Of a stretch of 64,000 nt of DNA, positions 12,734 to 25,809 are shown piece by piece (positions within the stretch are counted from its first letter, which is position 1; the number at the start of each line of letters is the position of its first letter). The position numbers and the translations under genes are program-made. Source of the stretch: Colius striatus (taxonomy: Eukaryota > Chordata > Aves > Coliiformes > Coliidae); the NCBI RefSeq assembly GCF_028858725.1, contig NC_084760.1, positions 81,474,367 to 81,538,366 of the forward strand, read 5' to 3'. Under the pieces are notes generated by a model. That model did not search any database and had not been told where the DNA came from. It worked only from the letters and a program-made list of their open reading frames with translations.

Positions 12734-12986
12734 ATCATAGAATCATAGAATGGTAGGGGTTGGAAGGGACCTTTAGAGATCATCTAGTCCAACTCCCCTG
12801 CAGAAGCAGGGTCACCTAGATCAGGTCGCATAGGAACATGTCCAGGCGGGTCTTGAAGACCTCCAAGGAAGGAGACTCCACAACTCCTCTGGGCAGCCTG
12901 TGCCAGGGCTCCCTCACCTGAACAGTGAAATAGTTTTTTCTTATATTTAAGTGGAACTTTTTGTGTTCCAGCTTCATCCCATTACC
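12734..12986 (-). mobile_element. CR1 LINE 3' end
   Basis: On the plus strand it starts with the inverted CR1 tail ATCATAGAATCATAGAATGG, followed by GGTTGGAAGGGACCTTTAGA, TCATCTAGTCCAACTCCCCT, TGTCCAGGCGGGTCTTGAAG and AGCTTCATCCCATTACC. The tail is close to that of the 60675 and 28565 copies, so they are probably the same subfamily. Confidence 0.95.
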
Positions 12987-13397
12987 TCATTTCTCTCAGA
13001 ATTTCTTGCATACCAAAGTATTCTGACAATCTGCAGAAAACAAGGAGAAGGGCAGAGCTAACCCAGGAGTGGCTGGTTTTCATGGCCCTTTCCATCCTGA
13101 GACATGGGAACATTTTTACACATTAGCATGTCGGTGTCTCACTGTGGCTCAGCTGGGATCAATGGCAGATAGCAAAGTGGCTTGTCCAGAAGAAGGATGA
13201 GCAACACGTGAAAATGGCTTCTACACCCAGTGGAGCTGTAGGAGAAGAAACCTTTGCAGGTGCTTATGTTAACAACTCAAAAATAATATAACCAGCCAAC
13301 AGGAGTCTTACTATAAATTCAGCAGGCAGATATTATTCAACCATCTGAAGAACGCCTCGACTAATGAAAAGGTTATTTGTGAATAACTCCAGAAGGA

Positions 13398-13620
13398 TGA
13401 TAACACATTGGAAAAAGTACAGAGAAGGGCTGATTAAAGGACTAGAAAGCACGCCTTACAGTGAAAGACTCCAGGAGCTCAATCTGCATGAACAAAGATC
13501 AGGTGAAGGGTTTATTTGATCACAATCTCTCAGAGCCGCTATAATAACAGAGGTTTGATAATGGAGGCTGTTGAAACTGGCAGGCAAATAAATAAAGCAG
13601 TGATAGAGAACTGAGATGGG
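13398..13620 (+). mobile_element. Ancient CR1/L3-like LINE fragment
   Basis: GGAAAAAGTACAGAGAAGGG, GATTAAAGGACTAGAAAGCA and GTGAAAGACTCCAGGAGCTC line up with the region of L3 and old CR1 elements that encodes the ERVQRRA...[12 protein letters not shown] segment. Divergence is much higher than in the other CR1 copies, and the right boundary is uncertain. Confidence 0.6.
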
Positions 13621-15129
13621 ACAACTGGACAAATCCTGACTTGAAGAAAACCCCTGTTTTTTTACAGGTGAGAGTAATTAAGCAGTTTATGTAAGGCTTC
13701 TAGTGGATTTCTCCATTAGCTACCGATATGTAAAAAAACCCAAAAACAATGACAGAATTTCCCTGAAAGTTCCTCTGTTTCCAAGAAAATGCAATCCAGT
13801 GTGATCCTGCAGCCTGTGCTAAGCAGGAGCTCAGACTAATGATGCCACTGGCTCCTTCCCACTTCATAATCTCTGAACCAATGAGCAAGTTTCTCAGAAT
13901 TGATAGCAGGAGGTAAGGTGCTAAACATACCCGTGAATGTTATTCATCAAGCTCTAATTATGATGTTTGTAATGACTGAGAAGATCAATGGAAAGACTCT
14001 TAGTGACAACATCACCTTGAGTAAATCACTGTCTATAAGACGCACCTTCAGTCCCTTTGTTCTTCAAGAAGCCAGATCCTCTTTGCTGATGCTCCTGCCT
14101 TCCCTATCTCTGTTTGCCTTCCACCAGTGAAAGGAACTTAAAACCAACTCAGGAAAGATTTGTGATGTTTAACTCTCTAATGATTTCACAGTGCTTTAGG
14201 AGCCACATCTGGGAGATTCAGTCTATTCCTGTGGGATCCCACTCACTTATTCCCTTAGGCAAATGGAGGGAGGCACTTGCCTCCTCATATCTGGCAGCTA
14301 CTGCAATAACAACTTTCAAAATAGATTTTGGCAGAGAATTTGAAAAGTTAAAAGTGTCCGAACTTTAAAGGATAGAACAAGGATTAGACAAGGCTGCTTG
14401 ATCTGGTAATTCACAGTGAAAAGTTTCTTCAGTCAAGACTGTGTATCATTCATTGAATAGAGAGTCACTGCCTGAAACATTCCCAGTTCCACGTTGCTAA
14501 AAAAAAGATAAAATGCCACTCTTCTTGTGGCCAAATGCAAAGTCACTCTTTGGATCATGGGATAATGTCATAAGGGTTTGGTCTGATTCATTTTAAGAGA
14601 GGAGGTTTTCATATCAGTGAACAAAGCACTTCAGAAAATCGGTTCAGCCTCCACCCCAACATAGTGTTTCACAGCTAAAATCATACCAAAAGCTGCTAGA
14701 AGGAAAATAGGTCTGCTGCCCAGCTGCCTTTCTTTGCATATCTACTTGAAACCAATCTTGCAGAAAGCTCTTAGCCTCTAGACTTGGGCTCTTAGGCTCT
14801 AGTCAGAGATGAAATAAATATGAATGAACAATGGTTAGGATGCTCAAGAACTGACAGATAGTTGGTAATGTGGTCGTGCTGGAAAAGAAGAGAGGGACTG
14901 GTGAAGACAGAAGTCCATGTGTGTGGAATCCTTCAACAGTGGGGTTGCTTTGCTGAAGGATAATAATTTCTTGTACTTCTATAAACCTTTTTTTTCAAAG
15001 TCCTCCAACTTTTTTTACACTGGGAGATAAAACTGTCCTTATCTTTGAGCTGTTAAGAGGTACAAACAGGGAAATGTAACTGTCCTTATCTCAGAACTGA
15101 CAAGAGGTACCTGCTCCTCAGAGATACCT
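13621..15129. other. Intergenic DNA with one local duplication
   Basis: No gene is recognised. Near the right edge a 33-nt segment (15031-15063) recurs at 15078-15110 with about five differences; see the separate entry. Confidence 0.55.
15031..15110 (+). repeat. Diverged tandem duplication, period 47
   Basis: AACTGTCCTTATCT...AAGAGGTAC occurs at 15031-15063 and again at 15078-15110, with 28 of 33 positions identical. The upstream flanks are also similar (ACTGGGAGATA and ACAGGGAAATG). It ends about 20 bp before a CR1 copy. Confidence 0.8.
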
Positions 15130-15817
15130 CAGCTCCATGGAGAGAGACCTGGCAGTTCTGGAGGAGAGCAAGCAAAACATGAGCCAGCAATGTGCCCTCG
15201 CGGCCAAGAAGGCCAATGGAGTCCTGGGGTGCATCAAGAAGAGTGTGTTCAGCAGGTCAAGGGAGGTTCTCCTCCCCCTCTACTCTGCCTTGGTGAGGTC
15301 TCATCTGGAGTCCTGTGCCTAGTTCTGGGCTCCTCAGCTCAAGAGGGACAGAGAACTTCTGGGGGCAGTCCAGCGCAGGGCCACCAAGATGATCAGGGGA
15401 CTGGAGCATCTTCCTTATGAGGAAGGGCTGCAGGAACTGGGGCTGTTCAGCCTGGAGGAGACTGAGGGGAGACCTTACCAGCACTTATAAATACCTAAAG
15501 GGTATGTCAAAAGGATGAGTCTAGTCTTTTTTCTGTAGTACCCAGTGATAGGCCAAAGGTAACAGGCACAAGCTGGAACACAGGAAGTTCCACTTGAATA
15601 TAAGGAGAAGCTTTTTTTTCTGTGAGGGTGAGGGGGCCCTGGCACAGGCTGCCCAGGGACAGTGTGGAATCTCCTTCTCTGGAGGTCTTCAAAACCTGAC
15701 TGGACATGTTCCTGTGTGACCCGATCAAGGTGAACCTGCTTGAGCAGCGGGGTTGGACTAGATGATCTCTAGAGGTCCCTTCCAACCCCCACCATTCTTC
15801 CATTCTGTGATTCTGTA
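15130..15817 (+). mobile_element. CR1 LINE 3' fragment
   Basis: It starts in the CR1 segment encoding MERDLAVLEESKQNMSQQCA, continues through GCCAAGAAGGCCAATGGAGT and CAGCGCAGGGCCACCAAGAT, and ends with GATGATCTCTAGAGGTCCCT and CCATTCTGTGATTCTGT. ORF2 is broken by an in-frame stop after about 60 codons. Confidence 0.95.
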
Positions 15818-18800
15818 CAGAGAAAATGTGCTGCTTGAGACCACACAGGAGGACTGCCTAATGTAAGGCACTTAATCAAAAGACCTAAACTGTAGGTCTC
15901 ATGCCAACATACTGCTAATGGAAAGAGATATGATTTCATCTGCTCTCTGGAGTGGCATATTACACTAGTTGACTATAGTCGTTGATAAGACTTCAAATAT
16001 TTAAGGTTAGGCGCTATGAACCCTCAGCCCAGCCTCTTTATGCTTTGTTTTCAGCTGAAACTCCCTCCATGAAACTCACTGAAGTCAGCAGAGGATGAAG
16101 AGTGAGCTTAGAAGAATGCCCTCCTGCTGAGGATCCTGGCCTTGGTGCTTACCATGTTGTTTGGAGAATTTTAGTCTAGATTTTCAAAACAATTCAGCTG
16201 CTGGTATCGGCCCATTGCCAGGACCGTTTGGCTCAACCTGACTGGGAATAGGTGCCGTTCCCCGTGGGAGAGTCAGAGGCTGGGGAGATGCAGCATTTCC
16301 CCAGCAACAACTGTGAGCTGGTCAATCATATGTTTCCAAAGAGGCTGGAGTCCTGGATACATATGCAGCGAGAGATGATCTCTGTGCCTGCTGTTCCACT
16401 GCCCAGCATTTCAGGATAGCCACAGTCATACTGGAAAACTCGTGATTTTGCCCCAGAACCTCAATGACTCCTACCTAATTCCTATTGATCAGTCAGTGGG
16501 TTTCAGGCTCCTTCTGAAAGAGTCAACCTTGTAGTGGCAATGACCACAGCAGAGCCAGCAGTGACTCCATCCTCTTTGTTAACCTGAGGCTGCGTCAGGG
16601 CTCTGGGAGATTCCAGACCCAGCCATCCCGGAGTGCCTCACCCATTGCAAGTTGTTTGCTTCCTCCAGAAAAAAACAGGATCAATCCAATGGCCTTTGCT
16701 CTTTGTGATATTTCACACTATTTGACCTTTCTGTTCAGCATTTCTCAGAATAAGAAAATGAAGCCAAGATTGGCAACAGGAAGATTTGCTTAAAAAGGTT
16801 AAATGATAAATTGCATCTGACTGGCTGAACCTGGGAAGCCTACAGCAACTCAGTCTCTCTACATCTTGGGATTTTATAGAAAGAGGTATAGCTGTGTGCG
16901 ATACGAACATATGCAGTGGGGAGATTTGAGTGTCCTGTTCCTAAGCTTTGGCATTCCCAAAGCTCTTGGATACATAAGGACAGACTGCCCATACAGCCTG
17001 GCACTAGGGAAGGACCCCTGACCAGCCTGCTGCTGCTCTCTCTTCCACTCACAGCTGGGTGTGTGGAATTCCACAGCCAAGGAATCATGCATCTCCTTGT
17101 AAGATGAACACGTCACTGCTGTAGTTGAACATCTACACACAGGGCCAAAATCAGGAGGTCTGTGTGAGGACTTGCTGGCAGTAGGGCAGAACCTGGTCAC
17201 AGCAGCATTTCCAGGATTATTTCCATTCCCTTATAGAGAGTCTGGCAGCTCATGGTGTCACTGATACCAGACACCAGGAGATTTAATGGGAAGAGGGATG
17301 CAAACTGCAGAGACGAGTAGGCACTGGCCTTCTAACTCTCTCAGTGAAGGAGACCTTTCAGCTATTTGGTCAGAAAGTCTGTTCTCGTATCATTCCTGGG
17401 AGGGACCCACGCAGAGCCCAGTCCTGGGGAAGAGCCACCCAAGCATTTCTAGCAGCTGGAGATGTAAGATACTATTGTGGCTGAAGAATGGGCTAGGATT
17501 CTTGTCAAGGTACCAGTTAGTTGCTGGTCTCAGTGTGCTACTCTCTGAAGACAATGCAGTGCTGGGTCCTGACTGCACATAAAACGGAAAAAGAAACCAC
17601 AAAAAGAAGACCCCCCAGGGGGATATTTTCCATAGGCAGAACTAGAAAGAAAAAAAGAAATCTAAACCCCATAGACTTTTATATGTTTTTTTTTTTAATG
17701 AAAAAAAGACAGTGAAAACTGTTCACTCTTTTCCTCATCTTCTCTTTCTTCCACTTTTCTCCTGTGCCATTAATGAAAAAGGGGTAAGAGGAAAATTGTC
17801 AATAAAGCCAGGGTCCCCCAGGCTTCTGAAGGGAGTTAAAATGTTCTTTTGTAGGAAAATTCTGGAACAAAGGGCTGTGAGCAACTCCACATCTTGACAT
17901 TTGACACATTGAGCTTCCCTCTCCGTAGTTTCTGTGTTCCTCAGGGAAATCCACTTGCCTGTGGTGTTAAGTGCTTCAATTATTAATCCAGGTATATAAT
18001 CAGGGCTGAATGCAGCCACTGTGTGAAGCGTGACTGCTCTCTCATCCTATGACTGGGAATATTCACAAAAAGTGTAGAGAAGGTGTGACCTCTCCGTGTT
18101 CCTGTGTAACTCTGCTCCTAATTAAAATCCCTAAAGGTGAGTTGATCAGCGTGAGCCCTCCCGTGGGGCAGGAAAGTTGGTACGGAGGGTTTGTACTCTC
18201 CCTGATTTCCAACTACTATTTCATGAAAGATACATCAGTTATAAAATTTCTGGAATGGATCCTGAGCTACATATGGAAGTGGATTGTTTGCCAGTGCCGG
18301 ATGCTACCGTAACATGTACGTCACCGTACCTTTCTCAGTTGGTGAGTAGTAGTTTGCAAAGTCTGGGTGAGCATGGAGTGATTTTACCAGACATGAGCGA
18401 GATGCTATGTAAAAGCAGACGTATGGTGTTTGAGGTTTGTCTTTGTAACTGGCTCCAGAACTCAAATACACCTCCTCCCAAGCTGTTATTTCCTACTCTG
18501 TACATAAATCTTCCATCCACTTAGCTTGAATTTTGGGTTTTGCTATGAAAGACCTTATAGACGTGAGATGTGATTGCCTAGAGAAGGCAGGCAGATAATC
18601 TCGGTTGTAGAGTTATATTTTTCAGTGTTAGCTTTCTGGGTTTGCCCTTTAAAGATATGACAGTTGTATATAAGTGGAAGTAATTTAGCCCTAGAGGGGT
18701 GAAATTCTTTTTTAAGCTCTTAATGTAATCTTAGTTTGTTATTGCAAAAAGATCTCTAACCAGGAGGAACTGGGTCCAATCTGATGCTGGATTATAAATA

Positions 18801-20364
18801 GCTAGAAATCCTGGGGCAGTCCTCTGTGGTGCCGGAGCAGTTGCCAGATGCAGTTGGCATCAGATGTACATCCAACTCGAATGCGTTTGCCTGTGTTTCA
18901 CCCACAGGTATCACAGACAGGAGTGCAGCTGGGGAGATGTCCTCCTGCCTGTCCTGCAAGTAGAGGCTCACCAGTACCATCAGACTGGTGCAGAGGATCG
19001 GATGGGGCGGCACCCTGCAAAACTAGCAGCTGTACAAAGACAGAGTAGAAGACAGTCACTGCCTAGAAGAGGTAAAAGGCTGCAACTGGCAACAGAGAAG
19101 TACAACGATTGCCTCTGGTTGTTCAGCAGCTCAGAAAACCCTTGGAATTTATTTGGCTCTGCAGACCAATCTGAAATCCCTTTCCAGTAAATCCTTCTGT
19201 TTTCCTTCTAGTATGAAATGCCCTGACCACCATTTTCCATAGAAGCACAGGGTCATTGCAGACAGTGTTGGATTATGTGCATTCCTCAGTGGGAGCATCA
19301 CAATTTCAAAATGATGCAAGAGTATTTTTGTGCTGAGATCTTCAGTTACCCAGAACTAGGTCATCAGAAGCTAGTGCAGGGCAGGGCTGTGAATATCAAC
19401 CCACCAGTCTTTTCCCACTCTGTCTGAAGTACAGACTGGGTCATGTGAGCAGGGAGAATGTTTGGACAGAAATACATATATGGTTCTTAGGCAGCTATGC
19501 TCCTTGGACACTTACTGAGGTTAGACTAGACAGCAGGGCACCCTGAAAGAACTGGACTAGAGTTACGGGATCAGTTACCTTTAGGGAGGAATACCTAGTG
19601 TCTGATTGATCTTCACAGCTGGAAAGTGCAGTGAGGTTAGAGTCTATGTTGTAAGAGATGGGGGCGGAAAAAAGGGAAGGTGAATGGTTTTTCTGGTTCC
19701 TTTAGGTACAGTAACTTTTGGTGAAAACATGTGATTCAGTCTAGCTTTCTTTTGTGGGCAGTTCAAGAATACCTAGGTCTATATAATGATGTGGGGAAAC
19801 CAGTCAGCTAGCTTGAGCTACCTTTAATTTGTGTCATCTAGAGTTTAACATGGGCTAAAAGGTGACTGGAGTGTACATATACCTTCATTGAAAAACAGGC
19901 CCCTGACAACAGGCCAGCTGTGAATATTTGTGTAGCCCTTATCTTGTTAAGCTAATGGACTGCCTCCTCTCTACAGAGGCAGACTATTTCTTCATATTCA
20001 GGGACGTGAGAGGGCAAGGCCAGATGGACAGTACTTATGAAACAGAACGAGGACAGGCAATCTCCTTGCAGAGACTATGCAAAGGTCACAGCATACACAT
20101 TGTGCGTCATCAGGACTTTCATATTAGCTGTATGTTTTTCAGTAAAATGGGACCAGGGAGACTACAGCAGATGAAAAATAAAGTTTAGGGAACTAGCCAG
20201 AGACAGTTATGCAAGAGCTTAAGACTTCAACCAGATTTCTACATATGCTTTTGCTGAACTTCATTTCCAGTATTTGTTCCTTTATGATGATTCCTAATTT
20301 TTGTAAGTATTCATCCCAAGTCTAGCTCGAACCTCAGACGAGCAGGCAGAAAAGAATGGGACAC
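15818..20364. other. Intergenic DNA, nothing recognised
   Basis: This 4.5 kb has no recognisable exon, RNA gene or repeat end. Open frames stay near or below 115 codons on both strands. Confidence 0.5.
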
Positions 20365-20665
20365 TCAGAATCACAGAATCCTAAGGGTTGGACGGGACCT
20401 TGAGAGTTCATCTAATCCAACCCTCCTGCCAGAGCAGGGCCATCTAGATCAGGTCACATGGGAACTCATCCAGGTGGGTTTTGAATGTCCCCAGTGAAGG
20501 AGACTCCAGAACCCATCTGGGTAGCCTGTTCCAGGGCAACCTCACTTTCACAGTGAAGAAGTTTTCCCTTATGTTTCTTTGGAATCTCTTATGTTTCAGC
20601 TTGTACCTGTTGCCCCTTGTCCTATCACTGGACATCATTGAGAACAGCCTGGCTCCATCCCCTGC
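20365..20665 (-). mobile_element. CR1 LINE 3' end
   Basis: The inverted tail CAGAATCACAGAATCC is followed by GGGTTGGACGGGACCTTGAG, CAGAGCAGGGCCATCTAGAT, TCCAGGTGGGTTTTGAATGT and TTGCCCCTTGTCCTATCACT, which is the CR1 3' region read backwards. Its minus strand encodes a short piece of ORF2 ([20 protein letters not shown]). Confidence 0.93.
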
Positions 20666-21289
20666 TTAACTGTTTTTCTGCGGTCCCATCAGGTGTAAAG
20701 GACTGACTGGCTTCAGAAGCACAAGCATGCAGGAGAAGGAGCTCTGATGAGTTCACTGCTTGCAGCGAAGAAGCCCTGGCACCTTCTCAGCCCAGGGTTC
20801 TCAGAGCAAGTAGCCATCAAACCACATGACACTGCAAATTTATATCCTTCTCCTCCTTCCCAGCTCTTTGCCTTTCATAAAAAACACCAATATTCTTACT
20901 CCAAATTCCCCAGAGTCACATTATTATCTATCTATTACATATTTTCTATCAGATTTAGATGGCCAGGCAGACAGCAGTTACTGAGCAACTCAGCAGCAGC
21001 TCACTAAAAAGCTTGCTGGAATAAGGGAGTGAACTGCTGTGGGTGTATTGTTCCAGTGCCATCATTTCCCAAAACACTGAATGAAATAATAACTTGTTTA
21101 TAATGATAATGATGTCAAGGCAATGCTACATAGCACCACTTGAGAAACAGCTTTGAACTCTATGACCTTCCTCCAAGTGAGAAAGTGTTTAAGGGCGGGC
21201 TCGGGATGCAGACAGCCCCATCCTTCTTCTGGTTCTCTGAAAGAATTCTTTTTTTTTTTTTTCCCTAGAAAAATGGGAAAGGGACCACA
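20666..21289. other. Intergenic DNA between two CR1 copies
   Basis: No gene is recognised. A 15-bp T-rich run precedes the CR1 copy that follows. Confidence 0.5.
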
Positions 21290-21790
21290 TCCTGGGTTCT
21301 GGGCCCCTCAGTTCAATAAGGACAGGGAGCTGCTGGAGAGAGTTCAGCGCAGAGCCACCAAGATGACGAAGGGAGTGGAGCATCTCCCTTATGATGAAAG
21401 GCTGAGGGAGCTTGGGCTCTTTAGCTTGGAGAAGAAGAGACTGAGGGGTGACCTCATTAATGTTTACAAATACATAAAAGGCAGGTGTCAGAAGAATGGA
21501 GTCAGGCTGTTCTCAGTGATATCCAGTGATAGGACAAGGGGCAATGGGTACAAGCTGGAACATGAGAGGTTCCAAAGAAATACAAGGAAGAATTTCTTCA
21601 CTGTGAGGGTGAGGGAGCGCTGGCACAGGCTGCCCAGCTGGGTTCTGGAGTCTCCTTCTGTGGGGACAGTCAAAACCCACCTAGCTGAGTCCTTGTGTGA
21701 CCTATTCGAGGTGTCCATGCTCTGGCAGGGAGGTTGGACTGGATGATCTTTTAAGATCCCTTCCAGCCCTGTGGATTCTGTGATTCTGTG
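21290..21790 (+). mobile_element. CR1 LINE 3' fragment with open ORF2 end
   Basis: The translated frame reads the C-terminal part of CR1 ORF2 without a stop: [60 protein letters not shown], then [20 protein letters not shown]. The DNA tail is GATCTTTTAAGATCCCTTCC and GATTCTGTGATTCTGTG. The frame is open from 21153 (upstream, outside CR1) to 21746, so this copy has suffered few indels. It lacks the reverse transcriptase and cannot move on its own. Confidence 0.95.
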
Positions 21791-24700
21791 AAAAAAAAAC
21801 CCAAACTTACCCACTTGCCACACTGGAACCTGCCTGTTTTCTTTTCCCTTAGAGCTGATTGAAAGATGAAGATGCTTCCCTTGCCAAAAAGTGATGATAC
21901 ATCAATTCATTCCATAGTAGTTTTTTGACATAAAATGAACCATGTCCAGGCACTTGAGCCATCTTCCTCCTATAAGCTGTAGGAAGAAAAAATTCTCTAT
22001 CTGTGTCACATCATGTTTGCATGACATAATGATCCTCTCCCTTTTTGCCTTCACATACCCTGCTTAAAAGTAACTGGCCTCACAAGGTCACAGCTTTCTT
22101 TTTAATAGACCCTTTCTTTGACACAATACCATAACTAAAGCCCCTTATGCTACACAACCACCAATCTCACTTCCTTTGATGGAGGACTAGGTACGCAGCA
22201 TATCAGTCCCCTTCCATGCTTCTAAGCAAGAGAGAGCATTTGCTGACCAATTAACCTCTTATATTTTCTTATTATACAGTGTAGTAAAATTGAAAGCAAT
22301 CCAAAGTTTAGAGAGGAAAAAAACCCCAATGAAACAAATGACAACTGATCCTACTCTCCTGAGAGAAGATCTGTTTCAGAGATTCAAGTGCCTTCTATCC
22401 TGTCCTCCCCAAAGGCAGCTTCTTCTTCCAAAGAAAAGAGTAATGCCTTCAGTGTGGGTGACTTATGTCTGGGGGACCAGAAAGTCTCTGGACTACTGAT
22501 GACTTATGCTGCTCTGTGTACAAACCCCCATGCACAGAGGGCAAAAGCCTTGTTTTGTTGCCCCAAAAAGGGAAGAAGGTTTAGAGCCGTGCTAAAAACA
22601 ACCTTTCATCAGCTGTACACATCTAGACAATGCTGTCTTTAGTGTCCCAGATGGTTCCAGCTGTTGGCATAAGCAATGACAATGACACTCATTTCTTTGC
22701 ATGAGACACATCCACATACATCCCATATGAGTCTAATTTTTTAGCTGCCTACTGATGGGAAGTGAAATTTACTCAGAGAAAAGCTGTTCTTGAGGCCCAC
22801 AGGATCCCAAATCCTGTGGAAAAAGTCTCAGTGGAGAGGATTAGTCGTATGATCACTTCTGGCTACTACCTAATTTTATCTGTATCTCACTGATACCGAA
22901 CGTCATTCTTTTTATCATGAGAACCCCTCAACAAACAGGACTAAAAATAAAAAGCAAGAGCTTGGGATTGGCACAGAGTGTGCTACATGGACTCCAATTT
23001 GTATAGCAGGAACTATAATCACTCTGAGACGTGCCCAAGCCCTCGGGCATCCCACGGGATTTCAGTCACTTGTTTACAAGGTGTTTTGATTTGCAGCTGT
23101 TTGACTACTGTGGCATTTCAAGAGGGGGCGGTTTGAAAGGATGTTGTTGCTCTGGATGTCGGGATTGGGAAACAGGGTATTGAAAAATCACACAGGAACA
23201 CGGGCAAGTGCTGCCTTTGTTCTTCCCCCCCCCCCCCCCCCCCCGCCTTCCCACCCCCCTTTCTTACACGTCACTGCTCGGGAAAGGAGCTTCAGGAACA
23301 GATCCAGAGGCCAATGCTCTGGGGGGAATAAGCAGGGAACAGGTAAAGCCCTGAACAGTGGAGCCATGCTCTAACCCACCACACCAGAATGCCTCATATC
23401 TGGTCTGGAGGGACTAAGCTCCAGAGGTAAGAAGGGAATCAACCAAACCCATTGTTCTTCTGGCTTTTCGAACAAGGTTGCCAGCAAATGAATTGATACT
23501 TTGCCATGAACTCCTTTAAGAACTGGGCTAAAGGCCGCCAGCAGCTCACATCAAACAGGGAAGCAGCTGAAACAGATTTGGTCACCGGCTCAAAGTGATT
23601 TAGCAATTTAAATAGCTCTTTCTCTCATTCCTGCTCTCCTGACCTGGATGGATACTTCTTTCAGAGATGCATTAAGCTAATGCCCACTTTTTCAGGGCCC
23701 CCTTGGGATAATGGATTCAGGTACGCAGAATGAATGTAAAAATCCATCTGTTACCCTGGATGAGTGATTTGCACAATAGTGCCTGTGAGTGTTTGTTTAA
23801 CACTGCGGACAGGGAGAAGCCTGCTAAGTTGTAACACGCTGAGAAAGGAAAAGCAAGAAGAGAGGAGAAAATAGCCTGGCTGTTTCAAATCTATGTCCAC
23901 AGAGCTGTGTGCATTTTTTGGCTTAGTTAGCTGTTTGCCTGTTTTTTTGTGGGAAACCAGGAAGGACACGTGGAGCTTTTCCCAGGCTTTAGAGTGTTAT
24001 TCTCTTGTTTCCAGCACTGGGGTTTTGTATGCATTAATTAACAGTAACTCATGTAGAAAATACAGTGCCAAGAGGATATTTACCTTGCAAACATTTCATT
24101 TGCTGTCCCTCTCTGCTCTCCTGTGACTTTTTTGAGTGGTGACTGACTTGAAGCACCACGCACACTTGAAGATGTATCACCCCTGCCAACCTTGGACACA
24201 AGCCCCTTGCCTGCCCAGTGCGTGCCAGCAACCTCACCGCACTCTCTTGGCAAGATGCAGACATCTCCTCACTTCCTGGAGGTGAAAGAGGGCTCAGCCT
24301 AGAACATAAAGCATAAAAATGGAGAGAAAACAGTGAGATTCTGCCTTGACACATTGTTGGGTTTCCAGCTGAATTAAAACCCATGTTTGATTCTGAGTGA
24401 CACTGGTTGGTGTGGCACCAGCAGCTTCTCCGCTGAAGACGTGAGTGACTTCTCTTTAAGGAAGCATCAGGATTATCGAGGCTGGCATTACAGTTCATCA
24501 CACTCCTTGATTTCTCTAGGCAAAGTCAAAGGCAAAACCTGTATTTGCATTGCACATGCCATTGAAGATCTCAAAGCACGTGGCTTATCTGAGCCCACAT
24601 AGCAAACCTATATCAGTCAGGGGCAGAAATTCTGACTCTCTCTCGTCCAGCCAGGATGCCTTTTTCCCAAGGTCAGCTATGACTACTGCCAGCAGCCGTG

Positions 24701-25461
24701 TGCTGTATTGTCACCACTGTGGCATACACACCAGTTTTAGACTCCCTGTTTTTCAGCCATAGCTATGGAAAACTGTCTACAGAAGAGGCTGCTAGAAAGG
24801 AAGTAAAAGACTGCTGAAGTCTATTCTAATCCATGGTGTCTATATTTATGCAGCCCTTGTCAGAGCAGAGCAGAGAAAATGTCACTGGAACAGTTTCTGC
24901 AAGCAGGCAAGAGGTATAAAAAGAGTCAGTATAACCTCTATTTGATGATGTGTTTGTACAAATGTTTAACTTGCTATTTCATTTAAAAGTCTTTTTTAAT
25001 GTTGATTTATATTCCTGGCAGCAAAGTCAGGAGGTTGGCAATCCCCTTCCATTTCAGGCTGCGCTCTGACTGAAGCAGTAACACAGATCAAAGAGAAGCA
25101 GCTTCACAGCACTCACATTTTATCATCCTGACTGTTTTCAAGTTCTCACTCCGACACTCACGGGCAGATGATGCAACTGCTAGATTTGTACTTCTGAAGG
25201 CCAAATAGTGAAGACTGAAATGTTTTATCATTAAGAGGGAGTATTTGGAAATAACTGAGACAAGGAGCAATGTAACAAGTGAACACTTTACATGCAGTGC
25301 TGCTTTCCTTGAGATGATGCCTTGTTCCAGTCTTTTATCGGGTCAGCCATTTGTTCTCATGCCACAGAACATCAAGTTATCTGCCGTGTTTTTAATACTT
25401 TCTAAGTCTTGCTTTCCACCCAAGTATGTCAGGATGACAGTTGTATTGCCTTAGGACTGGC
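21791..25461. other. Intergenic DNA with a poly-C tract
   Basis: No gene is recognised. A run of 20 C lies at 23225-23244. AT-rich homeodomain-like motifs (ATGCATTAATTAAC near 24030; GATAATGGATTCA near 23706) occur here, but I cannot show that they are functional. Confidence 0.5.
23225..23244 (+). repeat. Poly-C tract, 20 nt
   Basis: Uninterrupted run of 20 C followed by GCC and more C-rich sequence. Tract length is likely to vary between individuals and to be error-prone in sequencing. Confidence 0.95.
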
Positions 25462-25536
25462 AGGTGGTCCTGCTCTGGCAGGGGGTGGACTAGATGATCT
25501 TTTGAGGTCCTTTCCAGCCCTTGAGATTCTATGATT
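25462..25536 (+). mobile_element. CR1 LINE tail fragment
   Basis: Only the last 75 bp of a CR1 element remain: CTGCTCTGGCAGGGGGTGGA, CTAGATGATCTTTTGAGGTC and CTTTCCAGCCCTTGAGATTC, ending TATGATT. Confidence 0.9.
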
Positions 25537-25809
25537 TGAACTCCACCATTAACAGTTTCTCCAACTGGTGTCAGAGGGAGAAGTAAGCAAGTCATGGCCT
25601 TCTGTGAATTCCTCTGAGGATAACAATTTACATTATCACTGGGCAGAACAACATGAACACGTGCCTTGGTGCCCCCTCCTTGTTGCCTTTTCACAGGATC
25701 TCATCAATACCGACAGGTCTGTTCTGGGCACTGCAATGCCAGGACACTACTCCCTTCGTTATACAAAACGGAACACAGACAGGTGGCAATCAGCTGCACC
25801 CAAGGATGA

